DNA of 64,000 bases from Halorientalis pallida (GTDB lineage Archaea > Halobacteriota > Halobacteria > Halobacteriales > Haloarculaceae): NCBI RefSeq assembly GCF_004118325.1, contig NZ_RDFA01000010.1, forward strand, positions 1 to 64,000. Direction: 5' to 3'. Positions 1 to 10,473 of the stretch are shown piece after piece (positions within the stretch are counted from its first letter, which is position 1; each line of letters begins with the position of its first letter). The translations under genes were made by a program, and so were the position numbers. A model generated the notes under the pieces. It was given only the letters and a program-made list of their open reading frames with translations, did no database searches and was not told the DNA's origin.

Positions 1-1700
1 CGCTGGCGGCAGGCACCTACACGCACGGTGTCTCGACGGCGAACGACACCGCGACTGCACAGATCACGCTGGATACCCAGCCTGATCCGACGAACTTCCA
101 GGTGTCGAGCATCGAGTCGAACTCGCCGGTGACGGAGGGTGAGACGCTGACGATCGACGCCACGGTCGAGAACACGGGCGACCAGCAGGGGACCCAGACG
201 GTCACCCTGTCGGTGCTGGGTACGGCGGACGACCAGCAGGTGACCCTGGCGGGCGGTGCGAGTCAGACAGTCACGCTGTCGGTGGCCACCCAGACGGGTG
301 ACGCCGGCCAGTACGCCGCGAGCGTCACGACGGCCAACGATACCGTCTCGACGACCGTGCGGGTCAAAGCGCCGAACGCGCCCGCGGACTTCCAGCTCTC
401 GGGCGTCTCCAGCGACTCGCCGGTGACGGAAGGCGACACGCTCGACGTGACCGCCACCGTCCAGAACGTCGGGGACCAGCAGGGCACACAGACGGTCGCG
501 CTCTCGGTGAACGGCACCGAGCGTGACAGTCAGAGCGTCCAGCTGGCCGGCGGAGCGAGTCAGACGATCTCGCTCTCGTGGGCGACGGGGAGCGGTGACG
601 CGGGCAACTACACCGCGACGGTCACCAGCGCCAACGACACTGGAACGACCAGCGTCGAAGTCCAGAGCAGTGCCCCCGAGCCTGCGACTATCAGCGGTAG
701 CGTGGCCGCATCGGGCAACGGGACCGCGATCGCAGGTGCGACGGTCTCGGCTGGCAGTCAGTCGACGACCAGCGCGGCCGACGGCAGTTACACGCTCTCG
801 GTCGGTGGCGGTAGCACCTACACGGTGACGGCCGACGCCGAGGGGTACCAGTCGTCCTCGCAGACGGTTTCGCCGGCTGCCGGGGAGACTGTGACCGTCG
901 ACTTCGACCTCGCCGCGGAGAGCGGTGACGGCGGTGACGGCAAGTACAACCTCACCGGTCCGACCGACTTCACGGGCTACGTGCTCGGTGACGACGCGTA
1001 CCTGCACACGGGGACGCCCGACAACTCGCGGCCGATCACGTACTCGCGGTGTCGTGACGGCCAGCCCGCCCCGTCGGAGCAGAAGCCGTTCTTCCTGCCG
1101 ACCGACGAGTGTATCACCTTCGAGGGGACGGTCTTCCCGTCGAACAACTCCTGGGTCGGTGACGTGAACTTCGAGCCCGTGACCGGGATCATCAACGACA
1201 CGAAGACGCAGACGCTGGGTAACGTCTACTACGAGGCCGACTTCTCGACGGTCGGCGGTGCCCGTGGTACGTTCGATCCCACGACCGGTGAGACGTCGCT
1301 GGACACGACGGTCAGTATCAACGTCTCGATCTGGCCCGTCGGATCCAGTATCTTCAGCACCTTCTCGCCCGCGAAGAACCCCTACTCCCAGCGGACCAAC
1401 GAAGTGACGGACCCCACCTGCACCATCCCGAACGTGCAGATCGAGGCGTCCTCCGAGAAGAGCTTCACGAGCGGGTCACCGTTCCCCGGTGTCGGAACGA
1501 CCGTCTCCGGCGAGCGGCTCAACGAGAGCCTCTACGGCAAGGTCGTCACTGACGACTTCTCCGTCGGGAGTGCGATGGACTGTAACGACAACTACTTCGG
1601 TGTCAACATGAACAACCAGGTCGACCTCGAACAGGGGCTGCCGGCACCTGCCGGTGACAACGAAGCTGTCTACGACATCAAGCTGAACCTGCAGGACTAA
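1..1700 (+). CDS. CARDB-repeat secreted/surface protein (5' end outside window)
   Basis: The reading frame is open to the left edge, so the gene starts outside the window; the GTG at 102 is internal. Three beta-sandwich repeats of CARDB type are visible: the end of one at 3-75, then two nearly identical units (each with SPVTEG near the start, GDQQGTQTV in the middle, and a Tyr-containing strand ending in NDT). A carboxypeptidase-regulatory-like domain follows (about 680-910, with GYQ and DGSYTL), and then a unique C-terminal domain (about 940-1700) with four cysteines (CRDG, DECI, TCTI, DCND). No C-terminal anchor is seen. The fold suggests an extracellular adhesin or scaffold; a role is not known. 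It lies directly upstream of the first DUF6230-like gene and may belong to that locus. Confidence 0.8.
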   Translation, partial: LAAGTYTHGVSTANDTATAQITLDTQPDPTNFQVSSIESNSPVTEGETLTIDATVENTGDQQGTQTVTLSVLGTADDQQVTLAGGASQTVTLSVATQTGDAGQYAASVTTANDTVSTTVRVKAPNAPADFQLSGVSSDSPVTEGDTLDVTATVQNVGDQQGTQTVALSVNGTERDSQSVQLAGGASQTISLSWATGSGDAGNYTATVTSANDTGTTSVEVQSSAPEPATISGSVAASGNGTAIAGATVSAGSQSTTSAADGSYTLSVGGGSTYTVTADAEGYQSSSQTVSPAAGETVTVDFDLAAESGDGGDGKYNLTGPTDFTGYVLGDDAYLHTGTPDNSRPITYSRCRDGQPAPSEQKPFFLPTDECITFEGTVFPSNNSWVGDVNFEPVTGIINDTKTQTLGNVYYEADFSTVGGARGTFDPTTGETSLDTTVSINVSIWPVGSSIFSTFSPAKNPYSQRTNEVTDPTCTIPNVQIEASSEKSFTSGSPFPGVGTTVSGERLNESLYGKVVTDDFSVGSAMDCNDNYFGVNMNNQVDLEQGLPAPAGDNEAVYDIKLNLQD

Positions 1701-2205
1701 CCGTCCGCAGCGTCGTAGAACCGATCTCATTCTTTTTCGTCTCGACCGACAGAGACGACCACTGCGGTGCGCGTCTCGGCTGCACATCGTCGCCGCCCGA
1801 CACCGATCGAGAACGCGCTCGACACTTACCTGGAACCGTTCACGCAAGCACGTTCATCTATCCTCAATTATTTACCATACACCATGGTGCAGTCCTGTAG
1901 TTTTCGTGATTGTTTCGTGGGATCAAACCCTGTAATTCTGTCCCCTTGTAATAAACGACCGTCTATGTCCGGGGAAACACTGAGGGGTAACACAGCATGT
2001 GTGTTTCAATGACGTGGTAACAGCGGATGAGATGATGTGAAATCTCCCGCTACGCCGCTCGCACTCTCGTGGGGAGACGTTGCGGGCGGTGTTCCCGTGG
2101 TGTTGGGACCTGGCACCTGTCTGGGTGTCGGGGATGTCTGGGGGGAGATTCGACGAAGTGTCGCACGCCACGCGTGCAACGCGCACGAACGAGAGTGAGA
2201 AATCA
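1701..2205. other. Intergenic region and long leader before first DUF6230-like gene
   Basis: I see no credible gene here. An AT-rich patch at about 1858-1880 (contains AATTATTTACC) is the best archaeal TATA-like candidate. The rest is GC-rich, with a run of six G at 2140-2145 and a GCGTGC/GCGCAC inverted pair at about 2170-2190. If the promoter is at 1860-1880 the transcript would carry a leader of about 300 nt, unusual for haloarchaea, whose mRNAs are mostly leaderless. Confidence 0.4.
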
Positions 2206-2961
2206 ATGTACGACAAAAGCATACTCGCAAAGAGTACGGGTGCATCGCTTGGGGTGGTCGCAATCGTCGGCCTGCTTTTCCTCAGCACCGGCACCGCATT
2301 CGCGACTCCGGTCGCAGGTATCGGTGGCTTCACGATCGAGGCGAACTCGATTACGGGTGACAACCTGATCCTGTACCCCGGTACGTCAGAGGCAGAGAAC
2401 ACGAGTAACATCAACCCGAACGCCTCCACGCAGGGTCCGGGTTACCAGGACCAGTACCCCGTCGGCATCGTCGAGCTGACGAACACCGAGATCGACGGGC
2501 TCGAACTGACGAAGGTGTTCAACCTCAGTAAGTACAGCAAGCCGACTGCGGCCGCGCCCGCGCTGATTCCCGGGCAGGCACGGATCAAGATCCGTTCGGA
2601 CGCACCTGAGAACGTGACGACCAACTCCATCATCATCAAGACCCCGCAGATCGCCGCCGACAAGGCGAAGTTCTCGGGTCTCGAGATCAAGGAGAACACG
2701 GTCGAAGACCCCGGCGAGATCACCAGCTGGCTCGAACTCCGCACGCAGGAGGACGCTGACAGCCCGATCCCGGACGAGGGCGCGCCGGTCCAGTACGACA
2801 CCAAGTACAACTTCTCCGGTGGCTCCAGCCCCGGTCTGATCCTGCAGGATCCGTTCATCCGTGCGACCTACCTCGCCACGGACTCGATTACGATCCCTGA
2901 CCTGCGCCTCGAGGTGCAGTACAACCCCGACGGCGACGACGTCTACGAGTACGCCAGCTAA
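2206..2961 (+). CDS. DUF6230-like secreted protein, copy 1
   Basis: This 251-residue protein starts at MYDKS, the same N-terminus as the other two copies in the window (all begin MYD), which decides the start over upstream in-frame codons. Residues about 9-30 form a hydrophobic signal or membrane anchor, followed by a Gly-rich motif (GIGGF). The remainder is polar and beta-rich, with a conserved block of the form VELTNTEI...L.KVFNL and a C-terminal calcium-loop-like ending (NPDGDDVYEY). It resembles DUF6230 proteins, which in actinobacteria sit next to DUF6114 membrane proteins. The next gene is a DUF6114-like protein 88 bp downstream. The biochemical function is unknown. Confidence 0.75.
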   Translation: MYDKSILAKSTGASLGVVAIVGLLFLSTGTAFATPVAGIGGFTIEANSITGDNLILYPGTSEAENTSNINPNASTQGPGYQDQYPVGIVELTNTEIDGLELTKVFNLSKYSKPTAAAPALIPGQARIKIRSDAPENVTTNSIIIKTPQIAADKAKFSGLEIKENTVEDPGEITSWLELRTQEDADSPIPDEGAPVQYDTKYNFSGGSSPGLILQDPFIRATYLATDSITIPDLRLEVQYNPDGDDVYEYAS

Positions 2962-2984
2962 CGACAGCTAGCTAACTAACCAAC

Positions 2985-3002
2985 AAACCGTTTTTTATAA
3001 CG
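2985..3002 (+). promoter_or_regulatory. T-rich tract: terminator of copy 1 or TATA box of next gene
   Basis: The short gap after the stop holds a T6 run followed by ATAA (about 2991-3000). It could be an archaeal U-tract terminator for the DUF6230-like gene, or a TATA element about 50 bp upstream of the DUF6114-like start. The sequence alone does not decide between them. Confidence 0.35.
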
Positions 3003-3049
3003 CAGTAGCCGCGAGATTTTAGTGCGACAACACGAAAGAGATAGAAACA

Positions 3050-3538
3050 ATGTCTGTTCGAGCAAAACTCTGGCACACGGTTCCGGGTCCGATCCGTCGT
3101 CGTATCGACGACCGTCTCAATCGGTTCAGCGAGTGGCGAGAGGGCCGTCCGTTCATGGGCGCGCTCCTGTTGATGATCGGTGGGCTGATCATCGGCTGGG
3201 TCCCGATCCAGTTCGCGACCGAACTGGCTATCATCGGTGGGTCGTTCACCGTCATCGGGCTCGTGTTCGCTGCCATGGTCTTCCTGACCGGTGCCTTCGT
3301 CATGGCTCGGCCGGAGATGTCGACCATCTTCGGCGTCATCGGGATCGCGCTCTCGATCCTCTCGCTCATCGGGGCACTGGGGGGAATGTTCGTCGGGATG
3401 CTCGTCGGGATCGCGGGCGGCAATCTCTGTGTCGCCTGGCGTCACCCCGATCCGGATCACAGCACCAGTCCCGGAACCGGCAGCCCGGACGCGGGCACCA
3501 GCGAGGACGTGCAGTTCAGCTGGCAGGGCGACCAGTAA
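3050..3538 (+). CDS. DUF6114-like four-helix membrane protein, copy 1
   Basis: The protein has 162 residues. An amphipathic N-terminus ends in the typical FSEWREGRPF block (cytoplasmic, Trp/Arg-rich), followed by about four transmembrane segments (residues about 36-130) with GWVPIQ between helix 1 and helix 2 and a Gly-rich last helix pair ending CVAW. This layout matches DUF6114, a family found with DUF6230 genes in actinobacteria. A polar tail follows. It sits 88 bp behind a DUF6230-like gene, so a secreted protein and membrane partner pair is likely. The function is not known. Confidence 0.75.
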   Translation: MSVRAKLWHTVPGPIRRRIDDRLNRFSEWREGRPFMGALLLMIGGLIIGWVPIQFATELAIIGGSFTVIGLVFAAMVFLTGAFVMARPEMSTIFGVIGIALSILSLIGALGGMFVGMLVGIAGGNLCVAWRHPDPDHSTSPGTGSPDAGTSEDVQFSWQGDQ

Positions 3539-3737
3539 GTCAGGTCGGTCCGCCGGGCGTCGTTTCCGGCAGTTTCGTCGGTGCCCGAACCCGTCGTCGG
3601 GATTATTATTAAGGGCCGTCCATATCCGGGGTAAGGTTCAGCATGGAATCTTGTATTGATAGCATCAGCACGCCTTCGAGCGGGCGAGGGGGGTGGGGAC
3701 TGCCCGTGGGACGGCACACAACGAGCGATTGTTAACT

Positions 3738-5714
3738 ATGTACGACCGGAAACGCATCGCGCGGGGGGCTGGAACCGCCGTTGCGACATGGGCACTGATC
3801 GGACTGTTGATAATGTCGACTGGCGTCGCGTATGCGCTGCCGCTGGCCGGCGTGGGTGGGTTCAATATCACGGCGTCCGAGATCACTGCGGACGATCTGG
3901 TACTGTATCCCGGTGTCGGGAATACCGACTCGGAGGAGAACTTTCCCCAGACGGTGGTTCAGCTGTCGAACACCGACATCCAGCAGTTCGCGCTGACCAA
4001 GGATCTCGACCTCGGATCGGTTCCGATGTCCCCGCTCCCGGGAACGTTGCGGATTAAGTTCCTGTCGCCGGACGGGACCGACGGCGGAGACGTGCTGGTG
4101 AAATCCACTGCACTCGGTGCCGACAAGGCGACGTTCACCAACTTCGTGACCAACGACACGAACGCGTCCGACGCGCGCGGCCGCTGGCGAATCAGGTCCG
4201 ACGGTCCGGTCACGCTCGAAGGGGACGACCGGAACGGTGTCCGGATCCGGGCACACTACCTGGCGGCCGACCGGATCTCTATCACGGATCTGCGGTTTTT
4301 CGCCTGCTACGACGTCGACAACGACGGGTCCTTCGAGTGGGGGCCGTGTAACGACGATACGAGTTCCGGCGGCGGCAGCGGCAACACCGCGCCCACGGCC
4401 GACGCAACTGCCAGTTCGACGACGGCCGGTGCCGGTGACACGGTCTCGTTCAACGGCTCGGGCTCGAGCGATCCGGACGGCTCGATCGCCGCCTACGAGT
4501 GGGACTTCGGCGACGGGTCCTCCGCCACGGGCCAGCAGGCCAGTCACACCTACGACGAGCCGGGTGCTTACACCGCGCGGCTGACGGTGACCGACGACGA
4601 CGGCGCGACGACGATCGACTCGGTGACCATCGTCGTCGAGGGCAACGATCCGCCCATGCCGAGTCCGACCGCCTCCTCGACGACGGTCGAACCGGGGCAG
4701 TCGATCACCTTCGACGGCTCGGGATCGAGCGATCCGGACGGGACGATCACGTCCTACGGGTGGGACTTCGGCGACGGGACGACCGCGACGGGCCAGCAGG
4801 TCACGCACGCGTACGCCGACTCGGGCAGTTACGCGGCGACGCTGACGGTGACCGACGACGACGGTGCGACCGCCTCGAACTCGGTCAGCATCACCGTGCA
4901 GGGGAACGACTCGCTGATCGCCAGCGCCTCGGCGAGCCCGAGCGACGTGCTGGCCGGCGAGCCGGTCACCTTCGACGGCTCCGGGTCGTCCGCCAGTAAC
5001 AGCACGATCACGTCCTACGAGTGGGACTTCGGCGACGGGACGACCGCGACGGGCCAGCAGGTCACGCACACGTACGACACGGGCGGTGAGTTCACGGCGA
5101 CGCTGACGGTGACCGACGACGACGGTGCGAGTGCGACCGACACCGTGACGACGACCGTCACCGCCAACGACGCACCGACCGCCACGCCGTCGGTCGAGAG
5201 CACCACGACCGAAGTCGGCGTCGCTCTCGCGTTCGACGGCTCGGGGTCGAGCGACCCGGACGGCTCGATCGAGTCCTACGAGTGGGCCTTCGGCGACGGG
5301 AGCACGGCCACCGGGGCGTTCACCACGCACGCCTACACCGCACCCGGCGAGTACACGGCGACGCTGACGGTGACCGACGACGACGGCGCGACCGCGACGG
5401 CGATCGTGAACGTCACCGTCGACACCAACGACGCGCCGACCGCGAGCGCGTCGGCTAGCTCAGGTTCGGTCGATCCCGATACCGACATCACCTTCGACGG
5501 GTCGGGATCGACCGATCCGGACGGGTCGATCGCCGCCTACGAGTGGGACTTCGACGGGGACGGCACCGTCGAGGCGACCGGTCAGCAAGTCACGACCCAG
5601 TTCTCGGAGTCCGGCGAAAAGACGGTGACGCTGACTGTGACTGACGACGACGGTGCCACCGCGACCGATACCGTTACCGTGACGGTCAACGACTGCTTCA
5701 TCATTTGCCTCTGA
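3738..5714 (+). CDS. DUF6230-like protein fused to five PKD domains
   Basis: The protein has 658 residues, starting at MYDRK to match its paralogues. Residues about 10-32 are a hydrophobic signal segment; residues 33 to about 205 form the DUF6230-like domain, with VGGF and the block VQLSNTDI...L.KDLDL in common with copy 1. From about residue 215 there are five PKD repeats of about 87 residues, each with GSGSSDPDG or a variant, YEWDFGDG and LTVTDDDGA. Repeat 3 has ASNST instead of DPDG and repeat 4 has WAFGDG. The protein ends NDCFIICL without a membrane anchor or PGF motif. PKD arrays are extracellular spacers or adhesion modules. About 57 bp downstream begins a DUF6114-like gene. Confidence 0.8.
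   Translation: MYDRKRIARGAGTAVATWALIGLLIMSTGVAYALPLAGVGGFNITASEITADDLVLYPGVGNTDSEENFPQTVVQLSNTDIQQFALTKDLDLGSVPMSPLPGTLRIKFLSPDGTDGGDVLVKSTALGADKATFTNFVTNDTNASDARGRWRIRSDGPVTLEGDDRNGVRIRAHYLAADRISITDLRFFACYDVDNDGSFEWGPCNDDTSSGGGSGNTAPTADATASSTTAGAGDTVSFNGSGSSDPDGSIAAYEWDFGDGSSATGQQASHTYDEPGAYTARLTVTDDDGATTIDSVTIVVEGNDPPMPSPTASSTTVEPGQSITFDGSGSSDPDGTITSYGWDFGDGTTATGQQVTHAYADSGSYAATLTVTDDDGATASNSVSITVQGNDSLIASASASPSDVLAGEPVTFDGSGSSASNSTITSYEWDFGDGTTATGQQVTHTYDTGGEFTATLTVTDDDGASATDTVTTTVTANDAPTATPSVESTTTEVGVALAFDGSGSSDPDGSIESYEWAFGDGSTATGAFTTHAYTAPGEYTATLTVTDDDGATATAIVNVTVDTNDAPTASASASSGSVDPDTDITFDGSGSTDPDGSIAAYEWDFDGDGTVEATGQQVTTQFSESGEKTVTLTVTDDDGATATDTVTVTVNDCFIICL
4382..5700 (+). repeat. Five tandem PKD-domain repeats (about 261 bp each)
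   Basis: Units begin near 4382, 4643, 4906, 5167 and 5428. DNA identity is high within the FGDG and TVTDDDG stretches, indicating recent internal duplication. This stretch could recombine or be mis-assembled with short reads. Confidence 0.85.
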
Positions 5715-5772
5715 TTTCGGGGCTCTACACTGTCGAAAGACAAAAGCGCGTCCAGGGTACAGTTCCGCTGGC

Positions 5773-6450
5773 ATGGTAACGTCGTCGGGGGACGGATCGT
5801 CGGTTCGGGACTGGCTGGCCGACCCACGGGGTGCGTTTCGGCGCTGGCGGCGGCCACGGCCGATGCTCGGGAGCGCACTGTTGTTGCTGGGGGCTGCGAT
5901 CATCGGCTGGGTGCCGATCCAGTTCGCCGCCGAGTTGCTGTTCGTCGGCGGCGCGTTCACCATCGTGGGTCTCTTCTTCGCATCGCTCGTGGCGTTCTGT
6001 GGGCTCGCGGCGCTCGCGAAGCCCGAATTCGCGTCGATCTTCGGGGTGTTCGGTATCGCCTTCGCGACGCTCTCGCTCGTCGGGGCGCTCGGCGGCTTCT
6101 TCGTGGGCATGATCGTCGCCACCGCCGGGGGCGTCCTCTGTTACGCCTGGGAGCCGCCGGCCGAGTCCGGCGTCGACGTGAAGACGGTGGCCGAGGCCTC
6201 GGAGTTCATCTGGGGCGGGACCTCCGAGTTCATCTGGGGCGGCACGTCGGGGTTCATCTGGGGGAAGACCTCGGAGTTCATCTGGCAGACCGACGAGGAG
6301 GAAGCGGACGAGGACGACGAAGCGGGAGGCGAAGACGACCTCGGCCTCGGACTCGACCTGAGTGAGGCCGACGGTGCGTCGACGGCCGACGCGGCCGACG
6401 CGGACGACGAGATCGAGACCGGCGACCTCGACGATCGGTTCAAGTTCTAG
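5773..6450 (+). CDS. DUF6114-like membrane protein with aromatic repeat and acidic tail, copy 2
   Basis: The protein has 225 residues. The N-terminal FRRWRRPRPM block precedes about four transmembrane segments (about residues 36-130) with GWVPIQFAAEL, almost identical to copy 1. After the last helix (CYAW) comes a unique tail: an octapeptide of pattern [E/G]FIWGGTS repeated three and a half times (residues about 144-171), then a long Asp/Glu-rich stretch to the end. It follows the PKD-fused DUF6230 gene by 58 bp and precedes another DUF6114-like gene by 36 bp, so the three are probably one operon. Confidence 0.75.
   Translation: MVTSSGDGSSVRDWLADPRGAFRRWRRPRPMLGSALLLLGAAIIGWVPIQFAAELLFVGGAFTIVGLFFASLVAFCGLAALAKPEFASIFGVFGIAFATLSLVGALGGFFVGMIVATAGGVLCYAWEPPAESGVDVKTVAEASEFIWGGTSEFIWGGTSGFIWGKTSEFIWQTDEEEADEDDEAGGEDDLGLGLDLSEADGASTADAADADDEIETGDLDDRFKF
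6202..6285 (+). repeat. Tandem octapeptide-coding repeat FIWGGTS
   Basis: Three and a half units of 24 bp encode EFIWGGTS, EFIWGGTS, GFIWGKTS and EFIW. Units differ at third positions but keep the amino acids, suggesting selection on the peptide. Confidence 0.85.
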
Positions 6451-6486
6451 GACAACTGTTTTCACGCCGTCACTGTCAGACCGTCT

Positions 6487-6897
6487 ATGGACGAGGGTCG
6501 CGCCGACGATCGCCTCGCGGCGGCGCGTGAACGGTGGGTCGCGTTCGACGGCTGGCGTCGCCAGCGACCGTTCTGGGGCGGGGCGTTACTGATCGTCGCC
6601 GGACTTCTGACGGCGTACCTGCCGGTGGCCTACGACGAGTTCCTCCTCTTTACGGCCGGTTCGTTCACCGGTTCGGCGCTCCTGTTCGGGGGGTCACTCG
6701 TCGTCTGTGGCCTGCTCGTGTTCGGCGTGCCGTCGCTGTCGTCGGTGCTAGGTGGGCTGGGAATTCTCGTCGCGACGGTGTCGCTGTTCGGGGCGCTCGG
6801 GGGGTTCGTCGTCGGGTCGGTGCTGGGCGGGATCGGCGGCATCCTCGCGTTCGCCTGGACGGCGCCCGAGGAGTGCGGTTCCGGCGACGAACTGTAG
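6487..6897 (+). CDS. DUF6114-like four-helix membrane protein, copy 3
   Basis: The protein has 136 residues, shorter than its neighbours. The N-terminal WVAFDGWRRQRPFWGG block and the four hydrophobic segments, ending AFAW, follow the DUF6114 pattern. The helix 1-2 loop is LPVAYDEF instead of GWVPIQF. It has only a short charged tail. It lies 36 bp after copy 2, so two membrane partners follow one secreted protein here. The function is unknown. Confidence 0.7.
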   Translation: MDEGRADDRLAAARERWVAFDGWRRQRPFWGGALLIVAGLLTAYLPVAYDEFLLFTAGSFTGSALLFGGSLVVCGLLVFGVPSLSSVLGGLGILVATVSLFGALGGFVVGSVLGGIGGILAFAWTAPEECGSGDEL

Positions 6898-6898
6898 G

Positions 6899-7648
6899 TC
6901 AGTCGGCCGCTCGCGGTTCGTCGATGGCGTACTCCCGGGTCACGTCGACGAGGGCTTTGCGGTACTCGCTCTCGCCGGGGTCGTCGGCGAGCGAGCGGAA
7001 CCGCTCTTTGAACCGCTCGAAGCGGATGCTCGGGGCGTCCTGCGCGGCCGCGTGCGCGAGGTCGTACAGTCGATGGTCCCGGGAGACGAGGCCGTGGCGC
7101 TCGACCAGTGCCAGTGCGAACGCGGCGTTGACGGCGGTGATTTCGGGGTCGGCCGCCGGGGTGAGCCGGGTCCAACTCGCCGGGTCGGCCGGGCGGTCGG
7201 CCAGGGCCGTCGCCAGGCTCGACTCGAGGAACGCCACCAGCTTGTCCGCCGGGGCGACCGACAGCGTCAGGTCGTCGGCGTAGATGTCTTTCATGTGGTT
7301 GGCGATCTGGTAGCAGTGGGTGAGCTTCCGGCGCTCGACGCTCCGCCCGGAGAGGGCGAGATAGAGCGCTTCCTCGGTCGATTGGGTGTGTGACGGGTGA
7401 CCCTGCTCGTTGCGGTGCATGTGCGCGAACTCGTGGAGGGCGAGTTCGCGGGCCATGGCGCTGCTGGCGGCCTGCCGGGAGATCGAGAGGTCGTGGCCCT
7501 CGGCGTCGTGGCTCGTCCAGGTGCGCTCGTCGGGGTCCTCGCGAACGTAGACCCAGACAGGGCGGTCCAGATCGTACTCGGTCTCGAAGAGGTCACGTGC
7601 GCTGAGAAACGGCTCCGTCGGCCCAGTACCCTGCACGCGAACGTCCAT
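6899..7648 (-). CDS. Zincin-like haloarchaeal protein with HEFAH motif (DUF5781-like)
   Basis: The protein has 249 residues from MDVRVQG; longer in-frame starts upstream give a Pro/Arg-rich extension unlike halophilic coding sequence. The sequence LALHEFAHMHRNEQ contains an HExxH zinc-binding motif with a nearby His and Glu, typical of zincin metalloproteases. The rest is mostly helical. I recall this as a conserved haloarchaeal family (DUF5781), but that name is from memory. It converges with the DUF6114 operon (one base between the genes) and is divergent from aEF-2. Catalytic activity is inferred only from the motif. Confidence 0.7.
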   Translation of the reverse strand: MDVRVQGTGPTEPFLSARDLFETEYDLDRPVWVYVREDPDERTWTSHDAEGHDLSISRQAASSAMARELALHEFAHMHRNEQGHPSHTQSTEEALYLALSGRSVERRKLTHCYQIANHMKDIYADDLTLSVAPADKLVAFLESSLATALADRPADPASWTRLTPAADPEITAVNAAFALALVERHGLVSRDHRLYDLAHAAAQDAPSIRFERFKERFRSLADDPGESEYRKALVDVTREYAIDEPRAAD

Positions 7649-7852
7649 GTCTTCCCGTGATACGGGAGCGACGCGTATCACTTTTGCGGGCGGTCCGACG
7701 CCCGCCGGTGGTTTCGTGACCGCCCCGTCCCGAACGCCCTGCCGCCCCCCGGTTTCGGGTGGACGAGTCGCTCCGCGTGCAGTTTCCGGCGGGTTCGGCC
7801 GCTGGGGCAAACCACTTCACTTTTGACCCTGCTTCCGATACGGTTGGGTATA

Positions 7853-10039
<2,187 letters not shown>

Positions 10040-10132
10040 CCCACTTTTTACAAGAGGGGGTGCGCGAGGCGCACCCCCTCTTCCAAAAACTTGGGGAAAA
10101 ACACGGGATTCGCGCCGACGGCGCGAATCCCG
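10040..10132 (+). repeat. Composite double-hairpin element, copy A
   Basis: Immediately after the aEF-2 stop: CCCACTTTTTAC (10040-10051), a perfect 14-bp stem with 3-nt loop (10052-10065 / 10069-10082), the 19-nt box CAAAAACTTGGGGAAAAAC (10084-10102), and a second perfect 14-bp stem (10104-10117 / 10119-10132). The flanking boxes recur at 14732-14797, so this is a repeated element. It may serve as a 3' end or terminator or be a small mobile or RNA element. Confidence 0.75.
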
Positions 10133-10245
10133 GGAACCGCGCTCGCCATGCTCGCGCGGATGCTCGTCTCACTCCCGCACCGCTCCGCGACAGCACCGCA
10201 CTGTACTTGACCAACTTTACCCCGTAGCGGTCCCTACGGCGTGGT

Positions 10246-10473
10246 ATGTCGCTGCTCCACCAGGTGCTGGACATCCTCATCGGGGGTCTGATCGCCGGGC
10301 TCACACACTTCATGCTGAGTTACGCCATCGCGGACCCGAACCTCCCCGTGACTATCGGGGTCATCCTCGCGAGTATGTACTACTTCTCCCGGAATCCGTG
10401 GGGTGCGAGTCGCGAGCAGGGAAAACAGTGGAACGAGCGGATCGACGCGATGTACGAGACGATTCTACCGTGA
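10246..10473 (+). CDS. Small membrane protein, hypothetical
   Basis: The protein has 75 residues with two hydrophobic segments (about residues 8-30 and 35-50) and a polar C-terminus rich in charged residues (REQGKQWNERID). A TATA-like ACTTTACC lies about 35 bp upstream. I do not recognise the family. Codon use looks normal for this genome. Confidence 0.6.
   Translation: MSLLHQVLDILIGGLIAGLTHFMLSYAIADPNLPVTIGVILASMYYFSRNPWGASREQGKQWNERIDAMYETILP

Noticed and set aside
4382-5700. Possible CRISPR-like tandem array
   Set aside because: The repeats are about 261 bp, in frame and encode PKD domains; no short repeat-spacer structure.
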